A stretch of 64,000 bases of DNA from Bacillus_BD oryzisoli (GTDB taxonomy: Bacteria; Bacillota; Bacilli; Bacillales; Cytobacillaceae). Where the stretch lies: positions 5,490,001 to 5,554,000 of the forward strand of contig NZ_CP137640.1 of NCBI RefSeq assembly GCF_036670025.1, in the 5' to 3' direction. Positions 52,773-61,864 of the stretch are shown here, piece by piece. Both the position numbers and the translations under genes were made by a program. The notes below the pieces were generated by a model, which did no database searches, was not told the origin of the DNA, and saw nothing but the letters and a program-made list of their open reading frames with translations. The first letter of the stretch is position 1. The number at the start of each line of letters is the position of its first letter.

Positions 52773-53441
52773 TCAGTTGTTAAGCTTTTTTTGAAGCATC
52801 GTTTCATAATTTTGCCCCATTACAGAACTAACCGGAAGTCCACTTCTAATTGCCGTTGCCATCCTTTCTTCTTTTTCCATGATTTTTTTCGCTTCTTCAA
52901 TTATCATTTCTGCTTTGGAACATGGAAGAAATACGATTCCGCTTGCATCAGCTAAAACTAGATCATTGGGGAAAACGTCAATCCCCTCTATATTAATCTT
53001 TTCATTGAATGACTGTTCTATAAGCCTCCCTCGAGCCGTCGTTGGAACTGAGGAACGAGCGTAAACAGGGAAATCAATCGACTTCATCTCATCAACATCT
53101 CGGCAGGCTCCATCAATAATAACACCGCTTATCCCTTTTAACGATGCTGCAATTGCTAAATTACCTCCCCACCCGGCAACTTTGTCTGAAAAATGTTCCA
53201 CTACAATTACATCTCCATTGGAAGCAGCTTCAATTGCTGCTGTACCCAGATGTCGATTTGAGGTTTGTTCTTGAGTCTTCGGTACAAGTTTTACTGTTAC
53301 AACTCGGCCAACTATTTTCTTTTGCACAGTTATTTGTCTCATCCCTGTAGCAACTCCATTTACATTTAAAGCATCAAGTGCATCTGAAATAGCACATGAA
53401 TCCAGATTGCTTAACTGTTTTACTAATTTATCTTCAGTCAT
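52773..53441 (-). CDS. RraA-family protein / HMG-type aldolase (copy A)
   Basis: The 222-residue protein belongs to the RraA-like/4-hydroxy-4-methyl-2-oxoglutarate aldolase family. Family marks: SCAISDALDALNVNGVATGMRQI near residue 17, VVEHFSDKVAGWGGNLAIAASLKGISGVIIDGACRD near 90-128. The Arg-Asp of GACRD binds substrate and metal in true aldolases. Paralogs lie at 55752 and 56451. ATG at 53441 with AAGGAGGGG before it; an earlier in-frame ATG precedes that site. The substrate is unknown. Confidence 0.85.
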   Translation of the reverse strand: MTEDKLVKQLSNLDSCAISDALDALNVNGVATGMRQITVQKKIVGRVVTVKLVPKTQEQTSNRHLGTAAIEAASNGDVIVVEHFSDKVAGWGGNLAIAASLKGISGVIIDGACRDVDEMKSIDFPVYARSSVPTTARGRLIEQSFNEKINIEGIDVFPNDLVLADASGIVFLPCSKAEMIIEEAKKIMEKEERMATAIRSGLPVSSVMGQNYETMLQKKLNN

Positions 53442-53517
53442 TTCTAACCCCTCCTTCCGTCTAAATTGCTCCACAAGGGATAATAATATTATAAAATATC
53501 GAAGTTTAAATCTATAT

Positions 53518-53928
53518 TTAATAATATTTGATACTTGCGGATCCTTTTGTAACCACTCTTCCTTCAGCTGTTTCTGCCAAAATATCTAAATCAATCAGTT
53601 TTTCTTGCTCATTCTTTTTCTTAGCAATAGCTTTACAGATTACTTTATCCTCAATAAACACCATACCTCTAAACTGGACCTTTAAATTTTTTACAAAACC
53701 ATTTTCCCCTACAATATCCTTCAAATGCTCTCCCAAAAATCCCATACTAAGCATTCCGTGGGCAATAATTTTTGGTAGCCCTACCTTTAGGGCAGTTTCT
53801 TCATCTTGATGAATCATATTAAAGTCACCAGATGCACCTGCATATTTCACTAATTGCACTTTTTCAATAGGCAATTTTTCTAAAATCATCTCTTCATTCA
53901 AACTAATTTCTTTCCAAGTTAAGCTCAT
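53518..53928 (-). CDS. MaoC-family dehydratase (hotdog fold)
   Basis: This 136-residue protein has the R-hydratase/MaoC pattern YAGASGDFNMIHQDEETALKVGLPKIIAHGMLSMGF (residues 29-64), with the catalytic Asp and His in D-x4-H. It likely hydrates a trans-2-enoyl-CoA in the catabolic set. AGGAGATAAG precedes the ATG. It is followed within 50 nt by the RraA copy A gene. It probably pairs with the FAS1-like protein at 54414 as a two-part hydratase. Confidence 0.82.
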   Translation of the reverse strand: MSLTWKEISLNEEMILEKLPIEKVQLVKYAGASGDFNMIHQDEETALKVGLPKIIAHGMLSMGFLGEHLKDIVGENGFVKNLKVQFRGMVFIEDKVICKAIAKKKNEQEKLIDLDILAETAEGRVVTKGSASIKYY

Positions 53929-54413
53929 TCTTATCTCCTACCTTTATCGATTTGTATTGTCAAAACTTTATATAGAAATAAGTTAATAAATTCTATATTA
54001 GAAGGCATTATAAGCCAAAAACCTTCCACTCCCAGAGTTTTAGAAAAAGTGAGGCTATCACTCCAAACAACCTTACGTCAATCACAATTCACCTGAATCT
54101 TCTGAATAATTATTTGGAGACGAAACTTTACACTCGTGTCCAGTATCGGTGGTATTATCTCGTTTTCTTTTATCGGCGCTGACATAAAGTTACTTCAGCG
54201 ATTTGGTAAAGTGAACTTTAAAAAAACGAACTTACCAATGACTTAATACTGGAACAAAGGCTTATTCGGCATGACTTCCTTTGTTCCCTTCATTGTTGTT
54301 CAACATATAAACAAACCATCAGATTGTTTGTTGAGAGTGATTGCAGTACTACCACTAATTAAGTAGAATTTATTGTGAATTTTCCTTAAGCTAATTGAAC
54401 ACTTTTACATTAC
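53929..54413. other. 485-nt gap between two MaoC-type genes
   Basis: No gene is evident. A 120-nt plus-strand stretch near 54105-54240 reads as a hydrophobic peptide in one frame (WRRNFTLVSSIGGIISFSFI, then LLQRFGKVNFKK), perhaps a remnant of a membrane protein, but it has no start and I cannot assign it. Confidence 0.35.
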
Positions 54414-54833
54414 CTATCGATGTATAATTGTCGCTCTACTCTTATAGACCAATTGACCATTTTCATCTTCGCCTCTAGTCTCAATAATATAAAATGTCAT
54501 TAGCTCTTTTCCTTGCCGTTCAAATACATCGACCAACTCACTTCTACACATTAAAATATCTCCTGCAACAAGTGGACGTTCATAATCATACTCTTGTTCT
54601 CCATGCAAAGTTCGAGTCAATTCTAAGTTCATACCAGGTTTCGGAAGGTGAAAGGTAGCCGGAAAAGTTGTAGGACATACCAGACTACGGTAGCCTTTTT
54701 CTCTTGCATACTCCTCATCGTAATACAAGGGATTGTTAGCACCAATAGCATCTGCAAATTTCCGTACCGCCCCTTTCTCAACCTCTACTTTTGTCCAATC
54801 AGTTTTTATGCCAATCAAACTTGTATCTACCAT
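54414..54833 (-). CDS. FAS1-like/MaoC N-terminal-type dehydratase domain protein
   Basis: A 139-residue hotdog protein: GAVRKFADAIGANNPLYYDEEYAREKGYRSLVCPTTFPATF near residues 21-60 and LHGEQEYDYERPLVAGDILMCRSELVDV near 75-103, typical of the MaoC N-terminal (FAS1-type dehydratase) subunit. Such proteins pair with MaoC partners to make heterodimeric enoyl-CoA hydratases, as for steroid and branched acyl-CoA breakdown. GGGGGAAA precedes ATG. Confidence 0.82.
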   Translation of the reverse strand: MVDTSLIGIKTDWTKVEVEKGAVRKFADAIGANNPLYYDEEYAREKGYRSLVCPTTFPATFHLPKPGMNLELTRTLHGEQEYDYERPLVAGDILMCRSELVDVFERQGKELMTFYIIETRGEDENGQLVYKSRATIIHR

Positions 54834-54883
54834 TATATTTCCCCCTTATCTATATATTACTAGTTATCTATATTACTAGTTAT

Positions 54884-55645
54884 CTAGGTTAAAGATCCTC
54901 CACTAATGTTAATTACTTCACCAGAAATATAATTTGCTTGTTCACTTACTAAAAAAGCCACTACATTTGCAACATCTTCAGGTTGACCAACTCTTCCAAG
55001 AGGTATCATTTTACTTGCTCCTTTTTTAACCTCCTCAAAATCTTTTCCCATCCTTTCAATTGTTGCTCTCGTCATATCCGTTTCAATAAACCCAGGTGCC
55101 ACACAATTCACATTGATACCGTATCTTCCCAATTCAATAGCAGCTGTTCGAGTTAGAGCTTTTAGAGCTGCTTTTGCGGAAGAATAGTTTGCTTGACCTC
55201 TTTTCCCAACTGAGCCTAAACTACTAGTATTTACAATTTTTCCATAATTTTGTTTAACCATAAACTTTTGGACTGCTTTAATCATTAAAAAACTTCCTTT
55301 TAAATGGGTATCTAAAACGAGATCCCAATCTTCTTCTTCCATTTGAAAAATAAGTTTATCTCTCGTTACTCCAGCCACATTTATTAATATATCGATTTGT
55401 CCATAGTGTTGATTTATTTTATTGACAGCCTCTTCTATTTGGCTTGCTTTTGATACATCACAAGCAACTGCAAGTGCTTCTCCTCCCTTAGATTTAATAT
55501 AATCTACTGTATTTGCACCATAATCTTCCTTTAAATCAATTACAGCAATTTTAGCTCCTTCTTCTGCTAATCTTTTTGCCACTGCAGCTCCAATCCCTTT
55601 TCCCGATCCTGTAACAACTGCTACTCTTCCTTCTAAACTCTTCAT
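54884..55645 (-). CDS. 3-oxoacyl-ACP reductase-like SDR (FabG-like)
   Basis: The 253-residue SDR has VTGSGKGIGAAVAKRLAEEGAKI near residue 11, NVAGVTRD near 88, the Ser of VNTSSLGSVGKRGQANYSSAKAALKALTR and Tyr-x3-Lys (YSSAK) near 154. It could act as a hydroxyacyl-CoA dehydrogenase after the MaoC step, as in similar catabolic loci. AGAGG precedes the ATG. A tandem repeat of about 16 bp lies just past its stop at 54849-54884. Confidence 0.88.
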   Translation of the reverse strand: MKSLEGRVAVVTGSGKGIGAAVAKRLAEEGAKIAVIDLKEDYGANTVDYIKSKGGEALAVACDVSKASQIEEAVNKINQHYGQIDILINVAGVTRDKLIFQMEEEDWDLVLDTHLKGSFLMIKAVQKFMVKQNYGKIVNTSSLGSVGKRGQANYSSAKAALKALTRTAAIELGRYGINVNCVAPGFIETDMTRATIERMGKDFEEVKKGASKMIPLGRVGQPEDVANVVAFLVSEQANYISGEVINISGGSLT

Positions 55646-55751
55646 TTTATAAATACCTCTCTTTCAATAAATAACAAATTGATCTATGTTTACTAAGTCT
55701 TTGTAAAAAACGTAATTATCTTTAAGATTAGATTCCCACTCTATTTCTATC

Positions 55752-56420
55752 TTAATTTTTGCTTGGTTTCCATCCGTAAATATCCATTGTTGTCTTCCCT
55801 TTTTTGATTTCTTCTCGGATCACCTTTTCCAAATCTTCCCTCTTCTTGGCATTATTTAGTACTACAGGTACTTTTTCTTTAGGAATAACGACTACACCAT
55901 CACTATTACCTACAATTAAATCTCCCGTAGAAATAGTAACCTCTCCAATTTTGATAGGATCATTGATGGTTCCCCCACCTTTTTTTGTCGTTCCCCGAAT
56001 ACATAATCCTCTTGAAAAGACAGGAAAATTCGCTTGAATAATATCATCATAGTCTCTAACACACCCATCGATTACAATACCTTGAATTCCCCGTTCTAGT
56101 GCAGCGTGAGTCATTATGTCGCCCCAATACCCCGCTTCATATTCCCTTGAAGTCTCCACAACCAAAACATCACCTGGCCTTGCAAGGGTAATCGCTTCAT
56201 GAAGCATAAGGTTATCACCTGGAGGGGAGCTTACAGGAAGTGCTGGTCCACAAATACGAAAGTGTTTAGAAATTGGTTTGATCCCTGAAGATAATGCGCC
56301 TTTCTTCTCTGAAGCCTCTAAAAGGGTTGCGGGCGAATATGATCTAGCAAGATCGATATACCGCTGTTCAAGGAGTTTTACATCTTTGCTTAGCTTGGCC
56401 ACATTTACACCTACATTCAT
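55752..56420 (-). CDS. RraA-family protein (copy B)
   Basis: The 222-residue paralog has ARPGDVLVVETSREYEAGYWGDIMTHAALERGIQGIVIDGCVRD near residues 80-124, with the metal/substrate Arg-Asp of GCVRD, and INDPIKIGEVTISTGDLIVGNSDGVVVIPKE near 155. It lies between a FabG-like and a second RraA gene. The ribosome site at ATG 56420 is weak; a GTG seven codons inside, preceded by TAGGTG, is an alternative start. Confidence 0.85.
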   Translation of the reverse strand: MNVGVNVAKLSKDVKLLEQRYIDLARSYSPATLLEASEKKGALSSGIKPISKHFRICGPALPVSSPPGDNLMLHEAITLARPGDVLVVETSREYEAGYWGDIMTHAALERGIQGIVIDGCVRDYDDIIQANFPVFSRGLCIRGTTKKGGGTINDPIKIGEVTISTGDLIVGNSDGVVVIPKEKVPVVLNNAKKREDLEKVIREEIKKGKTTMDIYGWKPSKN

Positions 56421-56450
56421 TTTTGATTTTACTTTTTATCACGAGGGTTA

Positions 56451-57104
56451 CTACTCTTGTTTTGTTTGCAGTTGGTGATATCCATATTTCTCTCGTGCTA
56501 ATTTAAGTGGCATACCTTCCATTACGAACTTTCGAATGCCCTCTTCTTTTTCTTCAATTGATTGTGCAATTGCTAGGATTGCTTCTTCATGCTCTTTGTG
56601 AATAACTAGGACACCATCATCTGTACCATATATAATATCTCCAGATTTAACTTGCACATTTCCTATTGACACAGCAATGTTATAAGCAGCAGCTTCGACA
56701 CGGTCTTTTCCTGTACGTATGAATCTCCCTTTACTAAAGATAGGATAATTAACTTCCAGACTGTAATGTATATCACGACAGACACCGTTAATAACGGTAC
56801 CCTCAATCCCCTTCATATGTGCTACAGAGGTTAAAATATCCCCCCAAACAGTACAGTCAGTGCGACCTTCATTATCTAATACAACAACACTTCCAGGTTG
56901 AACATCATCGATAAAGTCCCCAACGTTTCCTTTTTCCTTTCTAACAGGCAAATACTTGACAGTAAATGCACGACCAACCATCTTGTGACCAAAGTTAATT
57001 GGAAATATCCCTTTACAAGTGCCGTTTATACCAAGTCGATCCATTGCATCTGAAACAGCTGCAATGGAAACCTTTTTAAACCCTTCAATTATTTCATCCA
57101 CCAT
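56451..57104 (-). CDS. RraA-family protein (copy C)
   Basis: This 217-residue paralog has AAVSDAMDRLGINGTCKGIFPI near residue 15 and TVWGDILTSVAHMKGIEGTVINGVCRDIHYS near 83-112 with the Arg-Asp pair, and DIIYGTDDGVLVIHKEHEE near 163. Three divergent RraA-type genes in 4.4 kb suggest different aldol or decarboxylation substrates. GGAGGGAAA precedes the ATG. It is followed by copy B after 30 nt, so they are probably co-transcribed. Confidence 0.85.
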   Translation of the reverse strand: MVDEIIEGFKKVSIAAVSDAMDRLGINGTCKGIFPINFGHKMVGRAFTVKYLPVRKEKGNVGDFIDDVQPGSVVVLDNEGRTDCTVWGDILTSVAHMKGIEGTVINGVCRDIHYSLEVNYPIFSKGRFIRTGKDRVEAAAYNIAVSIGNVQVKSGDIIYGTDDGVLVIHKEHEEAILAIAQSIEEKEEGIRKFVMEGMPLKLAREKYGYHQLQTKQE

Positions 57105-57183
57105 TTTCCCTCCATTTTAAACAAACTGAATTTATCCTTTATATTGAATTTAACAGGAATAACCCTTATTTCTAACTCTTAGT

Positions 57184-57579
57184 TCACTCTATAATTTGAA
57201 AATAGGGCAAGGTCAGATCCTCTTCAATATTTTGATAGACAACAGAAACATCTTTACCAATAGCAACATCTCCCTTTTCATTAGTAAGACGACTAATCAT
57301 TTTAACCCCTTCATTCAATTGAATAATCCCAACAACATATGGAACTTCATCTTTAAAAGGAGGCATGGCTCGATGTATTACAGTATAACTTTCAATCTTG
57401 CCTCGTCCACTTGTCTCTTTCCATGAAATATTTTCCGAATAGCAATGTGGACAAATAATTCTTGGATAAAATATAAATTTTTGACAGTCATTACAATGTT
57501 GTAACATAAATTTATGATTTTTCAGTTCCTCCCAAAATACTCTATTATCGTCATCAATTAAAGGTCTTGGTTTACTCAA
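57184..57579 (-). CDS. Zn-ribbon OB-fold protein (DUF35 type), thiolase partner
   Basis: A 131-residue protein with an N-terminal zinc ribbon, Cys29, Cys32, Cys43 and Cys46 (HCNDCQKFIFYPRIICPHC), and a C-terminal OB fold (GKIESYTVIHRAMPPF). DUF35 proteins form complexes with adjacent thiolase-like proteins; in steroid breakdown such a pair carries out a retro-aldol step. Start is TTG at 57579 with GAGGGA upstream, and it begins 1 nt after the thiolase-like gene stop, so the two are coupled. Confidence 0.88.
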   Translation of the reverse strand: MSKPRPLIDDDNRVFWEELKNHKFMLQHCNDCQKFIFYPRIICPHCYSENISWKETSGRGKIESYTVIHRAMPPFKDEVPYVVGIIQLNEGVKMISRLTNEKGDVAIGKDVSVVYQNIEEDLTLPYFQIIE

Positions 57580-57580
57580 A

Positions 57581-58714
57581 TTAATCCCTCCCTAACACTA
57601 ATGTAGACGTAGATGATAAAGTGCCACCAGTACCATTAACTAAAGCAATTTTTGCATTTTCTACTTGTCTCTTCTCACATTCACCACGTAACTGTCTTAC
57701 CGCTTCAATAATCAAGAAAATACCAAACATACCAGGATGGAGATATGAGAGTCCTCCGCCACTTGTATTTAATGGAAATGACCCTCCCGGAGCAGTGCGT
57801 TGTCCACTAACAAATGCCCCGCCTTCACCAGGTTTACAGAAACCGAGTGATTCCAAAGTTAAAATTACTGTGATTGTAAAAGAATCGTATACTTGAACAA
57901 CATCAATATCATCATGGGTAATTCCAGCCATTTGCATTGCTTGTCGTCCACTTTCTTTAGCACCTGTCACAGTCAAATCATCCATAAATACAACGGAATT
58001 ATGTGTCTGCTTTTCTCCATGACCAAGTACCCAAACTGGTTTCTTTTTAGCATTAGCAGCAGCTTTTTCAGATGCAACTACCACAGCACCGCCCCCATCA
58101 GACATTAAACAGCAATCCAAGAGGTGCAAGGGCTCAGCTATCATCGGAGATTGCAGTACATCCTCGATTGTTATCGGTTCCCTCATTGTTGCTTTTTCAT
58201 TAAGACATGCCCATTTTCGTGTAGCGACAGCAACTTCCGCTAGTTGTTCTGATGTTGTTCCATATAGATGCATATGCTTCATGGTAGCCAAGGCATAATG
58301 ACCAACCGGAGTTGGCAATCCAAATGGATCCTCATAAGTTTGAGTAAGGCTGCTCATTGGAGCGGTTCTTTTAGATTTCAAAGTACTCCCATATGTAATA
58401 AGAGCTACATCAATCAATCCTGCTTGGATAGCAACTACAGCATGTGCTACATGGGACTCGAATGAAGATCCACCTATATTTGTTCCCCCAGTATACTTTG
58501 GTTTAATCCCAAGATATTCAGCTAACATTAGTTGTGGAAAGGCTGCCCAGCTACCTGTTGTATATAAGGCATCTACATCATCCTTCGTAAAACCAGCATC
58601 GTCTAAAGCTCGCTTTGCGGCTTGAGCTTGTAATGAAAGTACATTTCTTCCCGGTGTAAACCCGAGATCAGATTCTGCAACTCCTACTACTGCCGCTGTT
58701 CTATCAGATCTCAT
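57581..58714 (-). CDS. thiolase-superfamily protein lacking the catalytic cysteines, retro-aldolase candidate
   Basis: The 377-residue protein is of the SCP-x/lipid-transfer thiolase type: VGVAESDLGF at residue 10, then TGGTNIGGSSFESHVAHAV at 75-93 where classical thiolases have the acylated Cys, and SYLHPGMFGIFLI near 320 with NGTGGTLSSTS at the end where the second Cys would be. Both nucleophilic Cys appear to be absent, as in Ltp2-type retro-aldolases, which also act with DUF35 partners. I place the start at 58714, AAGGA 8 nt upstream; the earlier in-frame ATG lies in the palindrome. Confidence 0.85.
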   Translation of the reverse strand: MRSDRTAAVVGVAESDLGFTPGRNVLSLQAQAAKRALDDAGFTKDDVDALYTTGSWAAFPQLMLAEYLGIKPKYTGGTNIGGSSFESHVAHAVVAIQAGLIDVALITYGSTLKSKRTAPMSSLTQTYEDPFGLPTPVGHYALATMKHMHLYGTTSEQLAEVAVATRKWACLNEKATMREPITIEDVLQSPMIAEPLHLLDCCLMSDGGGAVVVASEKAAANAKKKPVWVLGHGEKQTHNSVVFMDDLTVTGAKESGRQAMQMAGITHDDIDVVQVYDSFTITVILTLESLGFCKPGEGGAFVSGQRTAPGGSFPLNTSGGGLSYLHPGMFGIFLIIEAVRQLRGECEKRQVENAKIALVNGTGGTLSSTSTLVLGRD

Positions 58715-58750
58715 CCAATCAATCCTTTCTTTATAGAAATATTCATATTT

Positions 58751-58792
58751 ACAATTACTAATATTCATAATAAAATGAATATTAGTAATTGT
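58751..58792. promoter_or_regulatory. perfect 18-bp inverted repeat before the thiolase-like gene
   Basis: ACAATTACTAATATTCAT and its exact complement flank a 6-nt loop. It lies between the CoA ligase stop and the thiolase-like start, so it can act as an mRNA hairpin or a repressor site. No U-run follows. Confidence 0.65.
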
Positions 58793-58811
58793 TAGAATAT
58801 AAACCTTAGAG

Positions 58812-60392
58812 CTACCTTAATGTTATAAATCTCTCATTAACAATTTGTTCCTTCAAAACATGTTTTTTTACCTTACCAGATGCTGTTTTTGGTAGTTCTT
58901 TTAATAAGACTATATGATCTGGTTTTTTATAATCGGCAATTTTATCCTTAATAAATCTTTCAAAATCCTCTATAGTTTCTTTACTATTTTCTTTCACTAC
59001 TAACGCTGCACAAGATGCTTCTCCAAGAACTGTATTAGGTAATCCAACAATAGCCGCTTCAATTATAGAGGGATGCAAATAAAACAATTCTTCGATTTCT
59101 GTAGGGTAAATATTGTATCCCCCACGAATAATCATGTCTTTCTTCCTCCCTACAATTTTCACATAACCATCTTTATTAATTGAAACCAAATCACCTGTAT
59201 AGAACCAACCATCCTCATCAATCGCTTCCTTAGTTTTATCTGGCAAATTATAATATCCTTTCATTAAACCAGGTGTTTTACATGCAAGTTCTCCAATATC
59301 TCCGATCGGTACTTCCCTACGACTATCATTTACTACTTTTAATTCCACTCCTGGTATTGCCTTTCCAACTGTTTCTGCGTGAACAATATCATCATCATCA
59401 AAATTGGTATACGTTAGTCCAAGTGAAGTTTCCGTCATTCCGTAACTATTTTGCACAACGCAATTCATCTCTTTTTTTACTCTTCTGATCGTTTCCACCG
59501 GGCACGGCGCCCCGGCTATAAAAGCCTTTCTTAAAGAAGTTAAATCATAAGGGTGTGCTGTTAGTTCTTTCAATTCTAGAATATACATGGACGGTACTCC
59601 AACATGAACCGTAATTTTTTCTTGTTCGATTAATTGAAGAACTTTTTTTGCGTTAAAAGTTTCTAGAATAACTGCCTTCACTTCATAAAGAACCAAACGA
59701 ACAATTGCACCTAGCCCCATTACATGAAAATATGGTGCAACGTGTAAAATAACATCATCTTTTTGCATATCATTAACTTCATAACTGTTAATACCGACCG
59801 TTAGCATATTATCATGGGTTATCATCACGCCCTTTTGTGTTCCCGTTGTACCTGATGTATATACAATGCAAAATAAATCTTCCTTTACATTAATAGATGG
59901 ACTAGAATATTTAAGTGAATTGCCAATCTCTAGCATTTCTTGATAACTCATTAATTCCTCATGTTCAAAACGCACTGAAATCAATTGTTGAATTGCAGGA
60001 TTACGTTTTTTAATAGATAGGAATTGTGCTAGGTGATTGACTTTATCAGCTGTCTCTGTAAAAAACACTACTTTTGCACCAGAATCTTTAAGGATATATT
60101 CTGCCTCATTTTCGCGGTAACGAGTATTTAACGGTACGACCACAGCACCAATTTTTGCTACTGCGAATACGATCGTTATGAATTCGTACCACGTTGGTAA
60201 ACAAATAGCCACCCTGTCGCCCTTCTGTATGCCAATTTGGGCCAATCCAGAAGCTAAATTATTCGATTCATTTAATAGATCTTTATATGATAATCGCCTT
60301 ACACCATCATAGACTGCTTCTTTCTCAGGCGATGACTCATTCACTCTTTCTAATAATTCTCCTATAGACAAGCCATAACAGGAAGATAGCAT
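58812..60392 (-). CDS. acyl-CoA synthetase (AMP-forming)
   Basis: The 526-residue ANL enzyme has the P-loop YTSGTTGTQKGVMITHDNML near residue 172, NSYGMTETSLG near 320, YTGDLVSINKDGYVKIVGRKKDMIIRGGYNIYPTEIEE near 400-438 and the catalytic Lys in KTASGKVKK near 507. It activates a carboxylic acid to its CoA thioester. The substrate may be an aromatic or branched acid, given the Rieske oxygenase just upstream. AAAGGAGAA precedes the ATG. Confidence 0.9.
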   Translation of the reverse strand: MLSSCYGLSIGELLERVNESSPEKEAVYDGVRRLSYKDLLNESNNLASGLAQIGIQKGDRVAICLPTWYEFITIVFAVAKIGAVVVPLNTRYRENEAEYILKDSGAKVVFFTETADKVNHLAQFLSIKKRNPAIQQLISVRFEHEELMSYQEMLEIGNSLKYSSPSINVKEDLFCIVYTSGTTGTQKGVMITHDNMLTVGINSYEVNDMQKDDVILHVAPYFHVMGLGAIVRLVLYEVKAVILETFNAKKVLQLIEQEKITVHVGVPSMYILELKELTAHPYDLTSLRKAFIAGAPCPVETIRRVKKEMNCVVQNSYGMTETSLGLTYTNFDDDDIVHAETVGKAIPGVELKVVNDSRREVPIGDIGELACKTPGLMKGYYNLPDKTKEAIDEDGWFYTGDLVSINKDGYVKIVGRKKDMIIRGGYNIYPTEIEELFYLHPSIIEAAIVGLPNTVLGEASCAALVVKENSKETIEDFERFIKDKIADYKKPDHIVLLKELPKTASGKVKKHVLKEQIVNERFITLR

Positions 60393-60432
60393 TCATTTTC
60401 TCCTTTCATTGATACCTGATTCTCTCATACCT

Positions 60433-61701
60433 CTATTTCAATTCCTCTACCAAAGTATTAATTCCTAAAGATTCATTTAATCCTTGTTTGAAATCCACTC
60501 CTTTTTGTAGAGTGACTGCATTGCTTCTTAGTTTCGCTATTTTTTTACTATCAGGTCTTTGAATGTCTTCCCCATTTTCGAAATTACGGGCCCCATCCAT
60601 TAGGAATCTTCTCATTTGAATAATTGCAATATCACTTGTTCCTAAATATTCACGTGTTCGATCAGGAATACCTCTAGTACTCTCTATTACAGAGGCATCC
60701 TGTGCGGCAACACCAGGAATCCCTGTATACGAAACACCAGATGCCTGTAACGTTCGATTAATCATATAATCGTTTTCCATGTTGTAGACAGGTGTAAATG
60801 ATCCTGGATTCATTTTAGGATGAATTTGATTACCCAATTTCAAATCAGTCACTTCACTATTTGATAGCGGACGGGTTTCATGCCAAGTGATAGCAAATCC
60901 AATACTATTTTCATCATCGATTGGTACCCATGCTTGTGCATGTGCTGGTTGGTTATCCCTTCTTGGAATAAGTGTTAAACACGGAGCAATATAATGGGTA
61001 GCTCTCCAGTAAACATTTCCATCGTCTAACTCTCTGGCAGCACCTATCAACAACCCATAATCCATTCTATGTGCTTCAATTTTTGGGGCAGTATTGCTTT
61101 TTAAAGTATTGGAAAGATCCTTGATTTTATCAAACCCACCAGAATGTAAAAACGATAGATGACTAGAATCCATATTGGCTTCAATCCCTTGGACATAGTT
61201 ACATTTTTGGTGCCACTTTGTAACCAGACGGTGATTATCAGGAACTCTACCAAATTCATATTCTGGTAATTCAGGTGGTTCCTTTTCAACTCCCATATAT
61301 GTCCAAATAATTCCACCATACTCTTTACATGGATAGCTCTTTATACATACTTTATCCTTCAACTTCGATTCACTTGGTTCCGATGGAATTTCTACACATT
61401 TTCCATCTTTACCAAATTTCCAACCATGAAAGACACAACGGATTCCATTCTCTTCATTTCTTCCATAATAGAAGGATGCATTTCGATGTGGGCAAAACTC
61501 TTCAACCAAATTTACTTCACCATCTGTATTTCGATAGGCTACTAAATATTCTCCCAACAATTTCACCCTTACCGGAGGGCAATCTGGAAAAGGTAATTCA
61601 TCTACATGAAGTGCTGGGATCCAATGATTTCGAAAATATTCTCCCATCGGGGTTCCTGAATTAGTCCTTGTCAACAATTGATTATCTTCTGGTTTTAACA
61701 T
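60433..61701 (-). CDS. Rieske non-heme iron oxygenase, phthalate-dioxygenase type
   Basis: The 422-residue oxygenase has the Rieske cluster ligands Cys70-x-His72 and Cys89-x2-His92 (CPHRNASF; CVFHGWKFG) and the mononuclear iron site D178-x2-H181-x4-H186 (NMDSSHLSFLH). This is the phthalate 4,5-dioxygenase/vanillate O-demethylase-like oxygenase type. It may hydroxylate or O-demethylate an aromatic acid. No reductase or ferredoxin gene is seen in the window. AAGGAGG precedes the ATG. Confidence 0.9.
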   Translation of the reverse strand: MLKPEDNQLLTRTNSGTPMGEYFRNHWIPALHVDELPFPDCPPVRVKLLGEYLVAYRNTDGEVNLVEEFCPHRNASFYYGRNEENGIRCVFHGWKFGKDGKCVEIPSEPSESKLKDKVCIKSYPCKEYGGIIWTYMGVEKEPPELPEYEFGRVPDNHRLVTKWHQKCNYVQGIEANMDSSHLSFLHSGGFDKIKDLSNTLKSNTAPKIEAHRMDYGLLIGAARELDDGNVYWRATHYIAPCLTLIPRRDNQPAHAQAWVPIDDENSIGFAITWHETRPLSNSEVTDLKLGNQIHPKMNPGSFTPVYNMENDYMINRTLQASGVSYTGIPGVAAQDASVIESTRGIPDRTREYLGTSDIAIIQMRRFLMDGARNFENGEDIQRPDSKKIAKLRSNAVTLQKGVDFKQGLNESLGINTLVEELK

Positions 61702-61864
61702 TTAAAAATTCCCTCCTTAATCTATTTCATTTTTTATCTATACATTGAAGATCTATTCTTGCATATTCTTCTTCAGGATTTAGGCTCATTTTTTTCAAAA
61801 ACTTTATTACATTTATTCTGTAATAGTCTGTAGAAATCATTGCTTTATTGATATTCTATTGTTC

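Noticed and set aside
54105..54240. Hydrophobic plus-strand stretch between the MaoC-type genes as a gene
   Set aside because: No start codon or ribosome site, and stops on both sides; at best a remnant.
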